This document shows, piece by piece, positions 24,394 to 32,712 of a stretch of 64,000 nt of DNA. How positions within the stretch are numbered: the first letter of the stretch is position 1; each line of letters starts with the position of its first letter. Both the position numbers and the translations under genes were made by a program. The DNA lies in the NCBI RefSeq assembly GCF_018614205.1, contig NZ_JAGGOS010000061.1, forward strand, positions 24,540-88,539, given 5' to 3'. Below the pieces are notes generated by a model. It did no database searches. It was not told the DNA's origin and worked only from the letters and a program-made list of their open reading frames with translations. Source of the stretch: Streptomyces sp. ISL-36 (lineage in GTDB: Bacteria > Actinomycetota > Actinomycetes > Streptomycetales > Streptomycetaceae).

Positions 24394-24579
24394 ATGGCAG
24401 GAGCGCCGGAAGATCGCGCAGTCAGTGAAGATCATTTCGTGGAGTCGGCCGATGAGGTGGCGTCGAGGCTCAAAGCAGAGGTCGCCGCGGCCGGCGCGGC
24501 TCTGCGCCGTGGGGCCGCCCTGTTCGGGAAGGAACCTCCGCTGACAGGGGCGGGTGGCGACGACGCCGTCGAGGGGTAG
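24394..24579 (+). CDS. Possible small ORF, 61 residues
   Basis: ATG 24394 to TAG 24579 would encode an Ala-, Glu- and Gly-rich peptide with one amphipathic helix (ADEVASRLKAEVAAAGAALRR). Third-position G/C bias is only moderate and the ribosome site (GGGCGG) is poor. I recognise no relative. It lies 68 bp after the UbiA gene in the same direction, so it could be a small accessory gene, or the frame could be fortuitous. Confidence 0.25.
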   Translation: MAGAPEDRAVSEDHFVESADEVASRLKAEVAAAGAALRRGAALFGKEPPLTGAGGDDAVEG

Positions 24580-24620
24580 TGCGGTGGGTGTCCGTCGACG
24601 GGCAGCGCGGTGGGCATCGT

Positions 24621-24650
24621 GCGATGGCGATGGCGATGGCGATGGCGATG
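24621..24650. repeat. Hexamer microsatellite (GCGATG)5
   Basis: Five perfect copies of GCGATG at 24621-24650 run into a sixth degenerate copy. The array lies in the ~157-bp gap between the small ORF and the poly-gamma-glutamate hydrolase-like gene. No gene or dyad is seen in this gap. Confidence 0.9.
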
Positions 24651-24736
24651 GCGAGGGCGGCGGCGGCATCCCTGGGGCGCCGTCCTTGTCGGCTACCCCC
24701 GATCCGCGCCGCCGCCCCAGGCCGCACCGTTGACGG

Positions 24737-25684
24737 TCAGGCGAGGAGACGGGCGGTGCGCTGAGGCGCCTCCACGTCCGCGATCGCCGAGCGGCAGGCT
24801 CCCACGAAGCGCTTGAAGTCCTCGTTGTAGGTCCGGCCGCGGTTGGTCGCGCCGCTCGGGTTGCCGAAGAAGCTGTCACGCAGCTCCCGGGTCAGTTCGA
24901 GCTGGCCGCCCCCATCGGTCATGGTGCGGTTGCAGATGTTCTCCACGGCGTCGCCGTTGACGTCGCCGTCACCGGGGTAGATCGTGAAGCCGGCGGCCTT
25001 GAGGCGGGTGGTCAGAGCGTTGCGCATCGCCGTGCTGCGCCCGCCGACGACGACGCCCCTGCGGTCCTGGCCCGGCGTGGACGTCTTGCCCGGATTGGCC
25101 TGCTCCCACGTGCAGCCGTGCAGGCTCAGCGTGTTGAGGCTGCTCGCGGCCATCGAGAGGGCCACGTGATCGTCGCAGTGGATGGACGTGACGTGGAGCT
25201 CCGAGTTCAGCTTCGCGGAGCCGTCGGGGTAGGTCTGATTGCCCGTCCGCAGACCCTCGAACATCCAGAAGTCGTAGAGCGGCCCCGAGGTGAACAGCGG
25301 GGTACCGCTCGGAAGGTCGGGGTTCGGGTCGTAGCCGGCGACGCCCAGACAGAGCTCGCTCGTGCCGACCTCGATGCCACCGCCGTGGATCGCGAGGACG
25401 GTCGTCAGCGGGTACGAGACGGTGCCGGCCTTGTCGAAGTCCGTGAGGTCGTGGCGCTTGAACCGGCGGGCGAAGTCGACGCCCTCGCCGTCCGTCGTCT
25501 CCGCCGTCCCCAGGAAGTGCCGGTACAGCTCCGTGTTGGACGCGAACGTGTCGTTCGCCGACGTCGCGTGGGCGACACCTGCCGACAGGCCGCTGAGCAC
25601 CGGTGCTCCCGCTGCAGCCACCACGAGACCCGCCAGCACGCTGCGGCGGCTCGCGCCCCGAGTGCTGCTCGCCTTTTCGGACAT
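24737..25684 (-). CDS. Tat-exported poly-gamma-glutamate hydrolase-family protein
   Basis: This 315-residue protein has a twin-arginine signal (GASRRSVLAGLVVAAAGAPVL, residues ~9-29), followed by an Ala-rich cleavage region near AHATSA. The mature part contains LAIHGGGIEVGTSELCL and SIHCDDHVALS, the zinc-ligand blocks of the phage PghP-like poly-gamma-glutamate hydrolase family (pfam05908). It would hydrolyse gamma-glutamyl bonds, of polyglutamate or wall peptides, outside the cell. ATG 25684 follows a G-rich ribosome site. It is monocistronic. Confidence 0.85.
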   Translation of the reverse strand: MSEKASSTRGASRRSVLAGLVVAAAGAPVLSGLSAGVAHATSANDTFASNTELYRHFLGTAETTDGEGVDFARRFKRHDLTDFDKAGTVSYPLTTVLAIHGGGIEVGTSELCLGVAGYDPNPDLPSGTPLFTSGPLYDFWMFEGLRTGNQTYPDGSAKLNSELHVTSIHCDDHVALSMAASSLNTLSLHGCTWEQANPGKTSTPGQDRRGVVVGGRSTAMRNALTTRLKAAGFTIYPGDGDVNGDAVENICNRTMTDGGGQLELTRELRDSFFGNPSGATNRGRTYNEDFKRFVGACRSAIADVEAPQRTARLLA

Positions 25685-25928
25685 ATAGCCCCCACTTTTC
25701 AAGATCGTGACTTGGACAGCGTGCAAAGTAGCACGCTTCACTTTTTCGGACTAAAAGATGAGCACGACGCGGCCGTCGTCGGTCGTGGGTCGAGCAGGAG
25801 CGGACCAGGGAGCGGCCGCGACCCTGTGCCCGCCGGCGATCTTCATGCGGTGGCGGGGGGTGTCGCATGCGCGGGCCCGGTGGTGTCTTCATGTCGAACC
25901 ACCACAGACAACGTCCATGGAGGACACC

Positions 25929-26036
25929 GTGTCGCCACGCGTACCGAAGGCCGCGCTCCCCGCGGAGCTCAGGGAAAACATGATCAAGCAGCTCGGCGAA
26001 GTGCCCGAGCCCGTTGAGGTGGTGTGGCACAGCGGA
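25929..26036 (+). pseudogene. N-terminal stub of a carboxymuconolactone decarboxylase-family gene
   Basis: From GTG 25929 the frame reads RVPKAALPAELRENMIKQL, then GEVPEPVEVVWH. This resembles the first ~35 residues of an AhpD-like carboxymuconolactone decarboxylase. The homology then stops abruptly and the CxxC active-site region is missing. The rest of the gene has been replaced by a fragment of another family in a different frame. Confidence 0.6.
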
Positions 26037-26069
26037 ACACACCACGCGCCGGTGCGACCGGTGCGACAG

Positions 26070-26263
26070 GGGCGCAGGCACTCAAGCCCGTGTGGGCGGT
26101 GCTCCTTCGCACGTTCCCCGACCTTCATGTTGCGGTCGAGGATGTGATCGCCGACGGGGACAGGGCTGTCTTCAGGAACACGGTCACCGGGACCCACCTG
26201 GGCGAGTACAAGGGTCCGATGGCCGCTCGTCCGGCGCGAGCTGCGCGGGAACGAGGTTTGTGA
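26070..26263 (+). pseudogene. SnoaL-like ester-cyclase gene fragment
   Basis: In the frame ending at 26263 the sequence LKPVWAVLLRTFPDLHVAVE then DVIADGDRAVFRNTVTGTH is a recognisable piece of a SnoaL-like (NTF2-fold) ester cyclase. Both ends are lost: the N-terminus merges with the decarboxylase stub and the C-terminus ends in an unrelated Arg/Ala-rich tail. Confidence 0.65.
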
Positions 26264-26366
26264 CGGATCGCTGAGCCATCGCCGCTTTCAGAGGCACACC
26301 CGCGGTGTTCTGCCGGCGGTGAAACACCCGTCCGACCGGACTCGACGATCACTACAGTTCGGTCTC

Positions 26367-27092
26367 ATGACGACGGTTACCACGCGTACGGTCGAGTACC
26401 CGGCCGACGGCCTCACGATGATCGGGCACCTCGCGCTCCCGGCCGGTGTCGACCGCCGGCCCGCGGTCCTGATCGGGCCCGAGGGGCCGGGCCTGAACGA
26501 CTTCCAGCGCCGCCGGGCCGACGCCCTGGCCGAACTCGGGTACGTGGCACTGGCCTTCGACATCAACGGCGGGCGCTGGTTCACCGACCCCGAGGAGATG
26601 CTGGCACGCGTGACCCCCCTGCTCGCCGACCCCGACCGGATGCGGGACATCGGCCACGCGGCGCTCGACGTGCTGCGCGCCGAACCGCGGACCGACCCCG
26701 ACCGCATCGCCGCCATCGGCTACGGCACCGGGGGCGCGATCGTGCTCGAACTCGGGCGCGACGGCGTCGACCTAAGCGCGATCGGAACGGTCAACGCACT
26801 GACCACGGGCCGACCGGGCGAGGCGGCACGCATTCGCTGCCCGGTGTGGGCCGGGGTCGGGTCGGAAGACCCGATCATGCCGCCCGCGCAACGGGAGGCG
26901 TTCGCCGCCGAGATGCAGGCCGCGGGCGTCGACTGGCGCCTCGTGGTCTACGGCGGCGCCCTGCACGCCTTCCACCACCCGCCGGTCGACCAGACCGTGC
27001 TCCCCGGCATCGGCCACCACCCACGGCACGCGCAGCGAGCCTGGCGCGACGTCGTCGACCTGCTCGCCGAATGCCTGCCCGTGACGGAGTGA
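26367..27092 (+). CDS. Dienelactone hydrolase-family protein lacking the nucleophile
   Basis: This 241-residue alpha/beta hydrolase has the overall DLH pattern: PAVLIGPEGPGLNDFQRRRADALAELGY, VALAFDINGG, then AAIGYGTGGAIVLELG. At residues 118-123 the usual GYCFGG elbow reads GYGTGG, so the catalytic Cys is replaced by Gly120. The Asp (VGSEDPIMP) and His (GALHAFHHP) of the triad remain. It may be non-catalytic or use another mechanism. ATG 26367 lies eight bases after a -10-like TACAGT. Confidence 0.85.
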   Translation: MTTVTTRTVEYPADGLTMIGHLALPAGVDRRPAVLIGPEGPGLNDFQRRRADALAELGYVALAFDINGGRWFTDPEEMLARVTPLLADPDRMRDIGHAALDVLRAEPRTDPDRIAAIGYGTGGAIVLELGRDGVDLSAIGTVNALTTGRPGEAARIRCPVWAGVGSEDPIMPPAQREAFAAEMQAAGVDWRLVVYGGALHAFHHPPVDQTVLPGIGHHPRHAQRAWRDVVDLLAECLPVTE

Positions 27093-27210
27093 TCTGCTCC
27101 GGCTCGTCGGACATCACCGCAGATCAGAGTGACTATGACGAGGTGCTCTGCGAGGGGCGCCACGGCAGGCTTCCGGCGTATTCCGGTCCCACCCGCGGAG
27201 AACGGTCACG

Positions 27211-27240
27211 GACGGGACGGGACGGGACGGGACGGGATGG
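27211..27240. repeat. Pentamer microsatellite (GACGG)5-6
   Basis: Five perfect copies of GACGG at 27211-27235 are followed by GATGG and GGCGG variants. The array is ~100 bp upstream of the small secreted-protein gene. I see nothing else in the ~250-bp gap. Confidence 0.9.
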
Positions 27241-27341
27241 GGCGGGGCAGGGGCTCGGAGCCTTTTCAGGGGCATCGTCCATCGGGGTGCTGTTGAGCCA
27301 CAGGCCGTGTCGCTCCGCCGCCGGGGAGGGGTTGGAGGGGC

Positions 27342-27728
27342 ATGCGTAAGATCATTTGCCTGAGTGCCGCCCTTGCCCTGCCGCTCGCCCTCGCGGCCGC
27401 CGGCCCCGCCGCCGCCGACACCAGTTCCTGCACCCACCACTTCTCCGGCCCGCAGATCTGCATCCGGCTGGACGGCAACAACGGCTGGAACTCGGTCACA
27501 GGGATCTGGAGGAACCCGCCGAAGGGTCTCAAGAGCAAGGCCGTGACGCTCTACTGGAACGGCGAGAAGTTCGACACGGCGACCGCGCGGCGCGTGGGCA
27601 AGACCCTGAGCTACACCTGGTCGAACATGCAGACCGGCACCGACACCAAGCTGTGCGTGAGGTTCAAGGGCAGCGAACGCATGGCGTGCGACAAGACCAA
27701 GTACATCGGAAACCGCGCCAACTTCTGA
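27342..27728 (+). CDS. Small secreted protein, 128 residues
   Basis: The N-terminus MRKIICLSAALALPLALAAAG with PAAADTS is a classical Sec signal with cleavage near Ala25. The mature ~103 residues contain four Cys (SSCTHH, QICIRL, LCVRF, MACDK), possibly two disulphides, in a beta-rich context. The ribosome site GGAGGGG lies about 6 nt before ATG 27342. I recognise no family. It is an extracellular protein of unknown role. Confidence 0.85.
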   Translation: MRKIICLSAALALPLALAAAGPAAADTSSCTHHFSGPQICIRLDGNNGWNSVTGIWRNPPKGLKSKAVTLYWNGEKFDTATARRVGKTLSYTWSNMQTGTDTKLCVRFKGSERMACDKTKYIGNRANF

Positions 27729-27824
27729 ACCTCCGACCCGCGGGGCCTGCGGCCGCGCCTCACGCAGGAGCCCGTCACCGGAAGCCGGGCGGCGTCGCCA
27801 CGTCGGCAGTGACATCGTGGAGCC

Positions 27825-28397
27825 ATGACCATCGAAGTCCGCCCGGCCTCGGTCTTCGGGGACGTCCGCACGCTCCTCGGCCCGAAGTCACCCGGCGCCA
27901 ACGTCTGCTGGTGCCTGAGCTACCGGATTCCGTCCAAGCTCAACAACGAGCTTCGCGGGCCGGCCCGCGGCGAGTACATCGCCGAACTGTGCCGTGCGGA
28001 TCCCCCTCCCGGGGTGGTCGCCTATGACGGCGAGGAGCCGGTCGGCTGGGCCGCAGTGGCGCCGCGCGCGGACACCTCCTTCGCCCGGAATCGCAAGATC
28101 CCGCACGTCGACGACCTGCCGGTCTGGTCGCTGTGGTGCATCCGCGTACGCCCCGGTCACCGGAAGAAGGGCATCTCGCACGCCCTCATCGCCGGCGCGG
28201 TCGAGTTCGCCCGCTCCCAGGGCGCACCGGCGATCGAGGCCTACCCCCTCGACAACGGTGACGCCAAGGTCGACCTGACGATGGCGTACGCCGGTATCCG
28301 GAAGAACTTCGAACGCGCCGGCTTCGTGCACGCAGCCGACACCACCTCGGTGCTGGCCGGTCACCCGCGGGTCCTGATGCGGCTCGACCTGCGCTGA
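27825..28397 (+). CDS. GNAT-family N-acetyltransferase
   Basis: This 190-residue protein has the GNAT core: PVWSLWCIRVRPGHRKKGISHALIAGAVEFARSQGAPAIEAYPLDN, where RPGHRKKGISHAL is the acetyl-CoA pyrophosphate loop (motif A, consensus Q/RxxGxG/A). The N-terminal part carries CWCLSYRI, typical of a subgroup of actinobacterial GNATs. It would transfer acetyl groups from acetyl-CoA to a small amine. The ATG follows GTGGAG. It converges on the AlkB gene. Confidence 0.88.
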   Translation: MTIEVRPASVFGDVRTLLGPKSPGANVCWCLSYRIPSKLNNELRGPARGEYIAELCRADPPPGVVAYDGEEPVGWAAVAPRADTSFARNRKIPHVDDLPVWSLWCIRVRPGHRKKGISHALIAGAVEFARSQGAPAIEAYPLDNGDAKVDLTMAYAGIRKNFERAGFVHAADTTSVLAGHPRVLMRLDLR

Positions 28398-28458
28398 CAC
28401 CGCACGCCCGAAGGCCGCTGGACAGGAAGCGCTGTCGTCGGCCGGTGCTCCGCCAGGA

Positions 28459-29088
28459 TCAGGAAACACCCCGGGGGCGGAACTGGATACTGATCCGCGG
28501 GCCGACCGCGCGCGTGGACTTGGGGATCGCGTGCTCCCAGGTCCGCTGGCAGGAGCCGCCCATCACCACCAGGTCGCCATGGCCCAGCGGCAGGCGCAGG
28601 GCCGCCGCGCCGCCGCCGCGCGGGCGCAGTGCCAGGTCCCGGGGGTCGCCCACGGAGAGGATGGCGACCATGGTGTCCCGCGTGGCGGAACGCCCCGTGC
28701 GGTCGCCGTGCCAGGCCACGCTGTCGCGGCCGTCGCGGTAGAGGCAGAGACCGGCCGTGACGAAGGGCTCGCCCAGCTCGGGCGCGTAGTACGAGGTCAG
28801 GGCGGCCCGGGCCTCCTCCAGCACGGGGTGCGGCAGGGGTTCGCCCTCCCGGTAGAAGGCGAGCAGCCGGGGTACGTCGACCTCTCGCTCGTACATGTGG
28901 CGCCGCTCGGCCCGCCAGGGGACCCCACCGGCCAGTTCCTCGAACAGCGCGTCCGCTCCGGTCAGCCAGCCCGGGAGCAGGTCGACCCAGGCGCCGCTGC
29001 CCAGCTCGCGCCTCCGCAGGCCGTGGAGCGGACCGAGCCGTATGTCGTCGCCCTGGTCGAACAGTGAGGCCTGGAGATGTGCACGCAT
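28459..29088 (-). CDS. AlkB-like 2-oxoglutarate/Fe(II) dioxygenase
   Basis: This 209-residue protein carries the AlkB iron-ligand motif VAWHGDRTG (HxD), the distal His in TWEHAIPK and the oxoglutarate-binding RISIQFRP. AlkB enzymes oxidatively remove alkyl groups from DNA or RNA bases. The N-terminal substrate-recognition region has RRHMYEREVDVPRL, as in family members. Its ATG lies six bases after TACGCT, so it is probably leaderless. It is a stand-alone gene. Confidence 0.92.
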   Translation of the reverse strand: MRAHLQASLFDQGDDIRLGPLHGLRRRELGSGAWVDLLPGWLTGADALFEELAGGVPWRAERRHMYEREVDVPRLLAFYREGEPLPHPVLEEARAALTSYYAPELGEPFVTAGLCLYRDGRDSVAWHGDRTGRSATRDTMVAILSVGDPRDLALRPRGGGAAALRLPLGHGDLVVMGGSCQRTWEHAIPKSTRAVGPRISIQFRPRGVS

Positions 29089-29094
29089 ACCACC

Positions 29095-29100
29095 AGCGTA
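29095..29100 (-). promoter_or_regulatory. -10 element TACGCT, leaderless alkB-like gene
   Basis: On the minus strand TACGCT (29100-29095) ends six bases before the ATG at 29088. No ribosome site is present. Confidence 0.5.
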
Positions 29101-29263
29101 CCCACAGGAAGCGAACGTATGAGCGATTCACTGTGTGGGCCCCGCTTCGTCATCAGGACAGGCGCCCCCGAACGATTCCGCGCAGAATGAAGAGGTGGCC
29201 GAGCCCGCTGACGGAGGGGGTCGCGGGACGAAGTAGCCCGGGGCATGCGGCCGGGAGGCATTC

Positions 29264-31345
29264 ATGTATCGCTTCTTCGAACCGAAGGGCGGGCACGATA
29301 CGGGGAAGCAGCCCGCGGCCCCGGCGCAGGTCGCCCTGGCGGTCAACGGCATGGGTACCTTCAACTGGGACGTGGCCGACGGAGTGATGCGCTACGACGA
29401 CGGCGGCTTGGCCGTGATGGGCTTCCGGCCGGGCGAGTTCGACGGCCGGCTGGCCACGCTGGGGGAGCGGATGCTGCCCAGCGAGCTGCCGACGATAGAG
29501 GGCCTCGTCGACCGTGCGCTGAAAGAGCGCTCCGGCTTCAGCCTCTACTTCCGGGTGCGGCACCGCAACGGCCGGCTGCGCTGGACCCACACCCAGGGCC
29601 ACATCGTCCGGGACACGCAGGGGCGACCGGTACGGGTCATCGGGATCATCCGGGACGCCAGCCAGGAGCTGCGAGCCGTCGACCAGACCGAACAGCTGCG
29701 CCAGGCCCGCGACGACCGTCGCCGCCAGGCCGACATCGTCGGCCACGTCAGCGACGCGCTCGTCCCCACCGTCACCGTCGAGGACGTCGCGGAGGCCCTC
29801 ACCACCACCCGCCTCATGGAACGGGTCGGCGCCTCCAGCATCATCCTCGGCCTGATCGACAACGGCCGTATGGAACTGGTCGGTTCCAACGGCGTACCCG
29901 AAGACCTCATCCGCGACTTCCACCTGTCCCGGCTGAGCGAACCCCTGCCCCTGACCGAGGCGGTCCGCACGCGCGAGGCGGTCTTCGTCACCAGCCGGAC
30001 GGAGTTCATCGAGCGCTATCCGGCGCTCGCCCCCTACCTGACGAAATTCCCCGAGGCCGCGGCCGCGGTGTACCTGCCGTTGATCGCCCACGACATCCCC
30101 ATCGGCGCCGTCGGACTCACCTACGAGGGCAGGGCGCACTTCCCCCAGGACGAAAGGACCGTGCTGACGGCGCTGGGCAAGGTCATCGCCCAGTCACTGC
30201 AGCGCGCCCTCCTGTACGACCAGGAACACGAGTTGGCCGCCGGCCTGCAGACGGCGATGCTGCCGGGGAACCTGCCGCACGTGCCCGGCCTGCTCCTCGC
30301 CACCCGCTACCAGCCCACCCGCGCCCGAGGAGGGATCGGCGGCGACTGGTACGACGCCCTGACACTGCCCGACGGCCGGTTCGCCGCCGTCGTCGGCGAC
30401 GTCCAGGGCCACGACGTGACGGCCGCCGCCGTCATGGGACAGCTCCGTATCGCTCTGCGCGCCTACGCCGCCGAGGGCCATCCGCCGACCACCGTCATGG
30501 CTCGCGCCTCGGCGTTCCTGGCCGAACTCGACACGGACCGCTTCGCCACCTGCCTCCTCGCTCTGCTCGACCCCCGAACGGGAGCGATCGCGATCGTGCG
30601 CGCGGGCCATCCTGAGCCCGTACTGCGCCGGCCGGACGGGACCTGTGTCTGGCTCGACGTACCGGGCGGCCTTCCCCTCGGCCTCACACGGTCGGGTGCC
30701 CAACCCGCGTATCCGGTCTCCGAGACGGTCCTGGAACCCGGATCGACGCTGGTCATGTGCACGGACGGGCTCATCGAGGCACGTGCCGAGGACCTCGACC
30801 AGGGGCGCGGACGGCTCCTCGACGCGCTCGTGACCGGGCCCGCGCCGCCCGAAGACCTCGCCAACCACCTGCTGCACACCATGGCGGCGTATACGGGGGA
30901 GGAGGACGACGTGGCCCTCCTGGTCCTGAAGCGCTCTCCCGGAAGGCCGGACCCCGCGCCCCGGATGGAGGCCACCATCACCCCCGCCGACCCCGACGCA
31001 CTGCGCGCCGCGCGCCGCGCCCTGCGCACGGCACTGCACGACTGGTCGCTGGACGCCCTCAGCGATACGGCGGAGTTGCTGGCCTGCGAACTGGCCACCA
31101 ACGCCCTTCTGCACACCGCCGGCAACGCCACCCTGACAGCCACGCCGGTACGGAACGGCGGACGGGGCCTGCGCCTGGCCGTCACCGACACCTCGCCCGC
31201 CTCCCCCAGACGCCGAGCCGCCACCGAGGAGTGCACCTCCGGCCGCGGCCTCGTGCTCATCGAAGAACTCGCCAGCACCTGGGGAATCGAACCCCGCGGC
31301 AGCGGCAAGACCGTCTGGTGCGAACTGTCCCTGGACCAGCTGTAG
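29264..31345 (+). CDS. PAS-GAF-PP2C(SpoIIE)-HATPase multidomain phosphatase
   Basis: This is a 693-residue cytoplasmic sensor. An N-terminal PAS domain (~30-130; FRVRHRNGRLRWTHTQGHIV) is followed by a GAF domain (~150-320), a SpoIIE-type PP2C Ser/Thr phosphatase domain (~330-565; GGIGGDWYDAL, VVGDVQGHDVTAAAVMGQLR, MCTDGLIEAR, EDDVALLVL) and a C-terminal RsbW-like HATPase domain (~575-690; CELATNALLHT, SGRGLVLIEEL). Such proteins tune anti-sigma/anti-anti-sigma switches in response to small ligands or redox state. ATG 29264 follows GGGAGG. It is monocistronic. Confidence 0.93.
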   Translation: MYRFFEPKGGHDTGKQPAAPAQVALAVNGMGTFNWDVADGVMRYDDGGLAVMGFRPGEFDGRLATLGERMLPSELPTIEGLVDRALKERSGFSLYFRVRHRNGRLRWTHTQGHIVRDTQGRPVRVIGIIRDASQELRAVDQTEQLRQARDDRRRQADIVGHVSDALVPTVTVEDVAEALTTTRLMERVGASSIILGLIDNGRMELVGSNGVPEDLIRDFHLSRLSEPLPLTEAVRTREAVFVTSRTEFIERYPALAPYLTKFPEAAAAVYLPLIAHDIPIGAVGLTYEGRAHFPQDERTVLTALGKVIAQSLQRALLYDQEHELAAGLQTAMLPGNLPHVPGLLLATRYQPTRARGGIGGDWYDALTLPDGRFAAVVGDVQGHDVTAAAVMGQLRIALRAYAAEGHPPTTVMARASAFLAELDTDRFATCLLALLDPRTGAIAIVRAGHPEPVLRRPDGTCVWLDVPGGLPLGLTRSGAQPAYPVSETVLEPGSTLVMCTDGLIEARAEDLDQGRGRLLDALVTGPAPPEDLANHLLHTMAAYTGEEDDVALLVLKRSPGRPDPAPRMEATITPADPDALRAARRALRTALHDWSLDALSDTAELLACELATNALLHTAGNATLTATPVRNGGRGLRLAVTDTSPASPRRRAATEECTSGRGLVLIEELASTWGIEPRGSGKTVWCELSLDQL

Positions 31346-31395
31346 CGTCGTCCCGCTGAGTTCCGGGCCGGGCCGCCCTGCGATACTTCGTGGCT

Positions 31396-32646
31396 GTGAC
31401 CAGCGAAATAACCTCCCGGGCGGCACAGTCCGGGCCACCGTCACCGGAGCGACGTCCGATCCGGTCCTGGCAGGACGCCGAGCACAACGCCGCCGCATGG
31501 ATGCGGTATTGGGGGTTCGCCGACGCGCGGGCCACTCCCGGCGGCTCCGACGGCGGGGTGGACGTGCGGTCGGCGAGGGCGCTGGGGCAGGTCAAGTACC
31601 AGGCGAAGGCCGTGGGGCGTCCCGAGGTGCAGCTGCTCTTCGGCGCGCGCGGCCGGCATCTGGACAGACAACTGCTCTTCTTCACGGGCAGCAGTTACGC
31701 CAAGACGGCCCTTCAATACGCGCTCGACAACGGCATCGCGCTGTTCGTGTACGACCTCGACGGATCGATGACGGCGGTCAACGCCCCGGCCCGCCGGATC
31801 ACCGAGGCCGCTCGCGCCGCGGAAGACGCGCGCGCCGCGGCAGCGGTACGCACCCCGGAGCGCGACCGCACCCCGGAGCGCGACCGCACCGCGGAGCCCG
31901 GGCGCGCCGCGGAGGCCCTCCGCGTCGAGGCGCTCCGGCGGTTCGCGGCGGCAGCGCGTGTCGCGGCGACCGACCGTCGTGCTGCTCCCGAGCCGGCACC
32001 GTCGGCCGCTGCCACCCCGGCTCGGATACAGACTCCTGCTCCTCGGACCCCGACTCGCGCTCAGGCTACGGCTCGCGTGCGGACTTCCGCTCCTCGGACT
32101 CCTGCTCCTCGGACTCCTGCTCCTCGGACTCCGTCCCGGGCTCCGGCTCGGGCTGTGGGCCCGGTCGCGACACCCTCGCCCGTCCGCCTGCAGAAGGCCG
32201 CGGCCCAAGCACCCCTCTCGCGCCCCCGCTCCCACGCCCCGGCCGCCGTTCCCCCGAAGGAACCCCGTCCCGGAACCGCCCACGTGGTCCTCGGACTGGT
32301 CCTGGGCGTCATCGCACTGGCCCTGCCCGGTTCGGAGTCCTTCACCGCACGTCCCAACAGGGCCGTGGCGACGGCCGTCCTCCTCGTCATCCCCTGCGCC
32401 CTGCTGGTACGAGGCTTCACGACGAAGTCTCGCCGTAGCTTCTGGCCCACCGGCCTTGGCCTCTTCCTGCTGTACCTCCCCTTGGCCTGGGCGACCAACG
32501 CCCAGCTGTGGCAGGGCGACGCGTCCGATCTGTTCCTGCCGACGACACCGGCCGCGCTGTGTGTGCTGACCGCCGTCCTGCTGTTGCGCCGGAACGGCTG
32601 GTCTCGGCACGGGAAGTCCCCGCACCCGAGTACTCCGGAGAGCTGA
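31396..32646 (+). CDS. Mrr-like restriction-endonuclease-fold protein with membrane tail
   Basis: The ~416-residue protein begins with an Mrr_cat-like domain (~residues 20-130). GGSDGGVDVRSARALGQVKY supplies the Asp and the QxK of the PD-(D/E)xK site, and LLFFTGSSYAKTALQYA follows. A ~120-residue Ala/Pro/Arg/Thr low-complexity linker (repeats of APRTP) leads to four hydrophobic segments at the C-terminus. GTG 31396 lies about eight bases after GATACT and may be leaderless; GTG 31390 is an alternative. The fold suggests DNA cleavage, possibly in membrane-associated defence; this is inference. Confidence 0.8.
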   Translation: MTSEITSRAAQSGPPSPERRPIRSWQDAEHNAAAWMRYWGFADARATPGGSDGGVDVRSARALGQVKYQAKAVGRPEVQLLFGARGRHLDRQLLFFTGSSYAKTALQYALDNGIALFVYDLDGSMTAVNAPARRITEAARAAEDARAAAAVRTPERDRTPERDRTAEPGRAAEALRVEALRRFAAAARVAATDRRAAPEPAPSAAATPARIQTPAPRTPTRAQATARVRTSAPRTPAPRTPAPRTPSRAPARAVGPVATPSPVRLQKAAAQAPLSRPRSHAPAAVPPKEPRPGTAHVVLGLVLGVIALALPGSESFTARPNRAVATAVLLVIPCALLVRGFTTKSRRSFWPTGLGLFLLYLPLAWATNAQLWQGDASDLFLPTTPAALCVLTAVLLLRRNGWSRHGKSPHPSTPES

Positions 32647-32712
32647 CGCCTGACGAGAGACCGTTCCGCCGGCGGTCACCAGGCTGGTGGCTGCCCGACC
32701 GGCGCGTGCCGC

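Noticed and set aside
23506..24579. A 357-residue plus-strand frame crossing the UbiA gene
   Set aside because: It is a shifted shadow of the UbiA gene for most of its length. Only its last ~61 codons were kept, as a low-confidence small ORF.
24621..24650. (GCGATG)n considered as a CRISPR-like or regulatory array
   Set aside because: The units are perfect 6-mers with no spacers; it is a microsatellite.
25758..26147. A 129-residue plus-strand frame proposed as one gene
   Set aside because: Only codons from 25929 onward show homology, as a decarboxylase stub. The rest is noncoding and Arg/Pro-rich.
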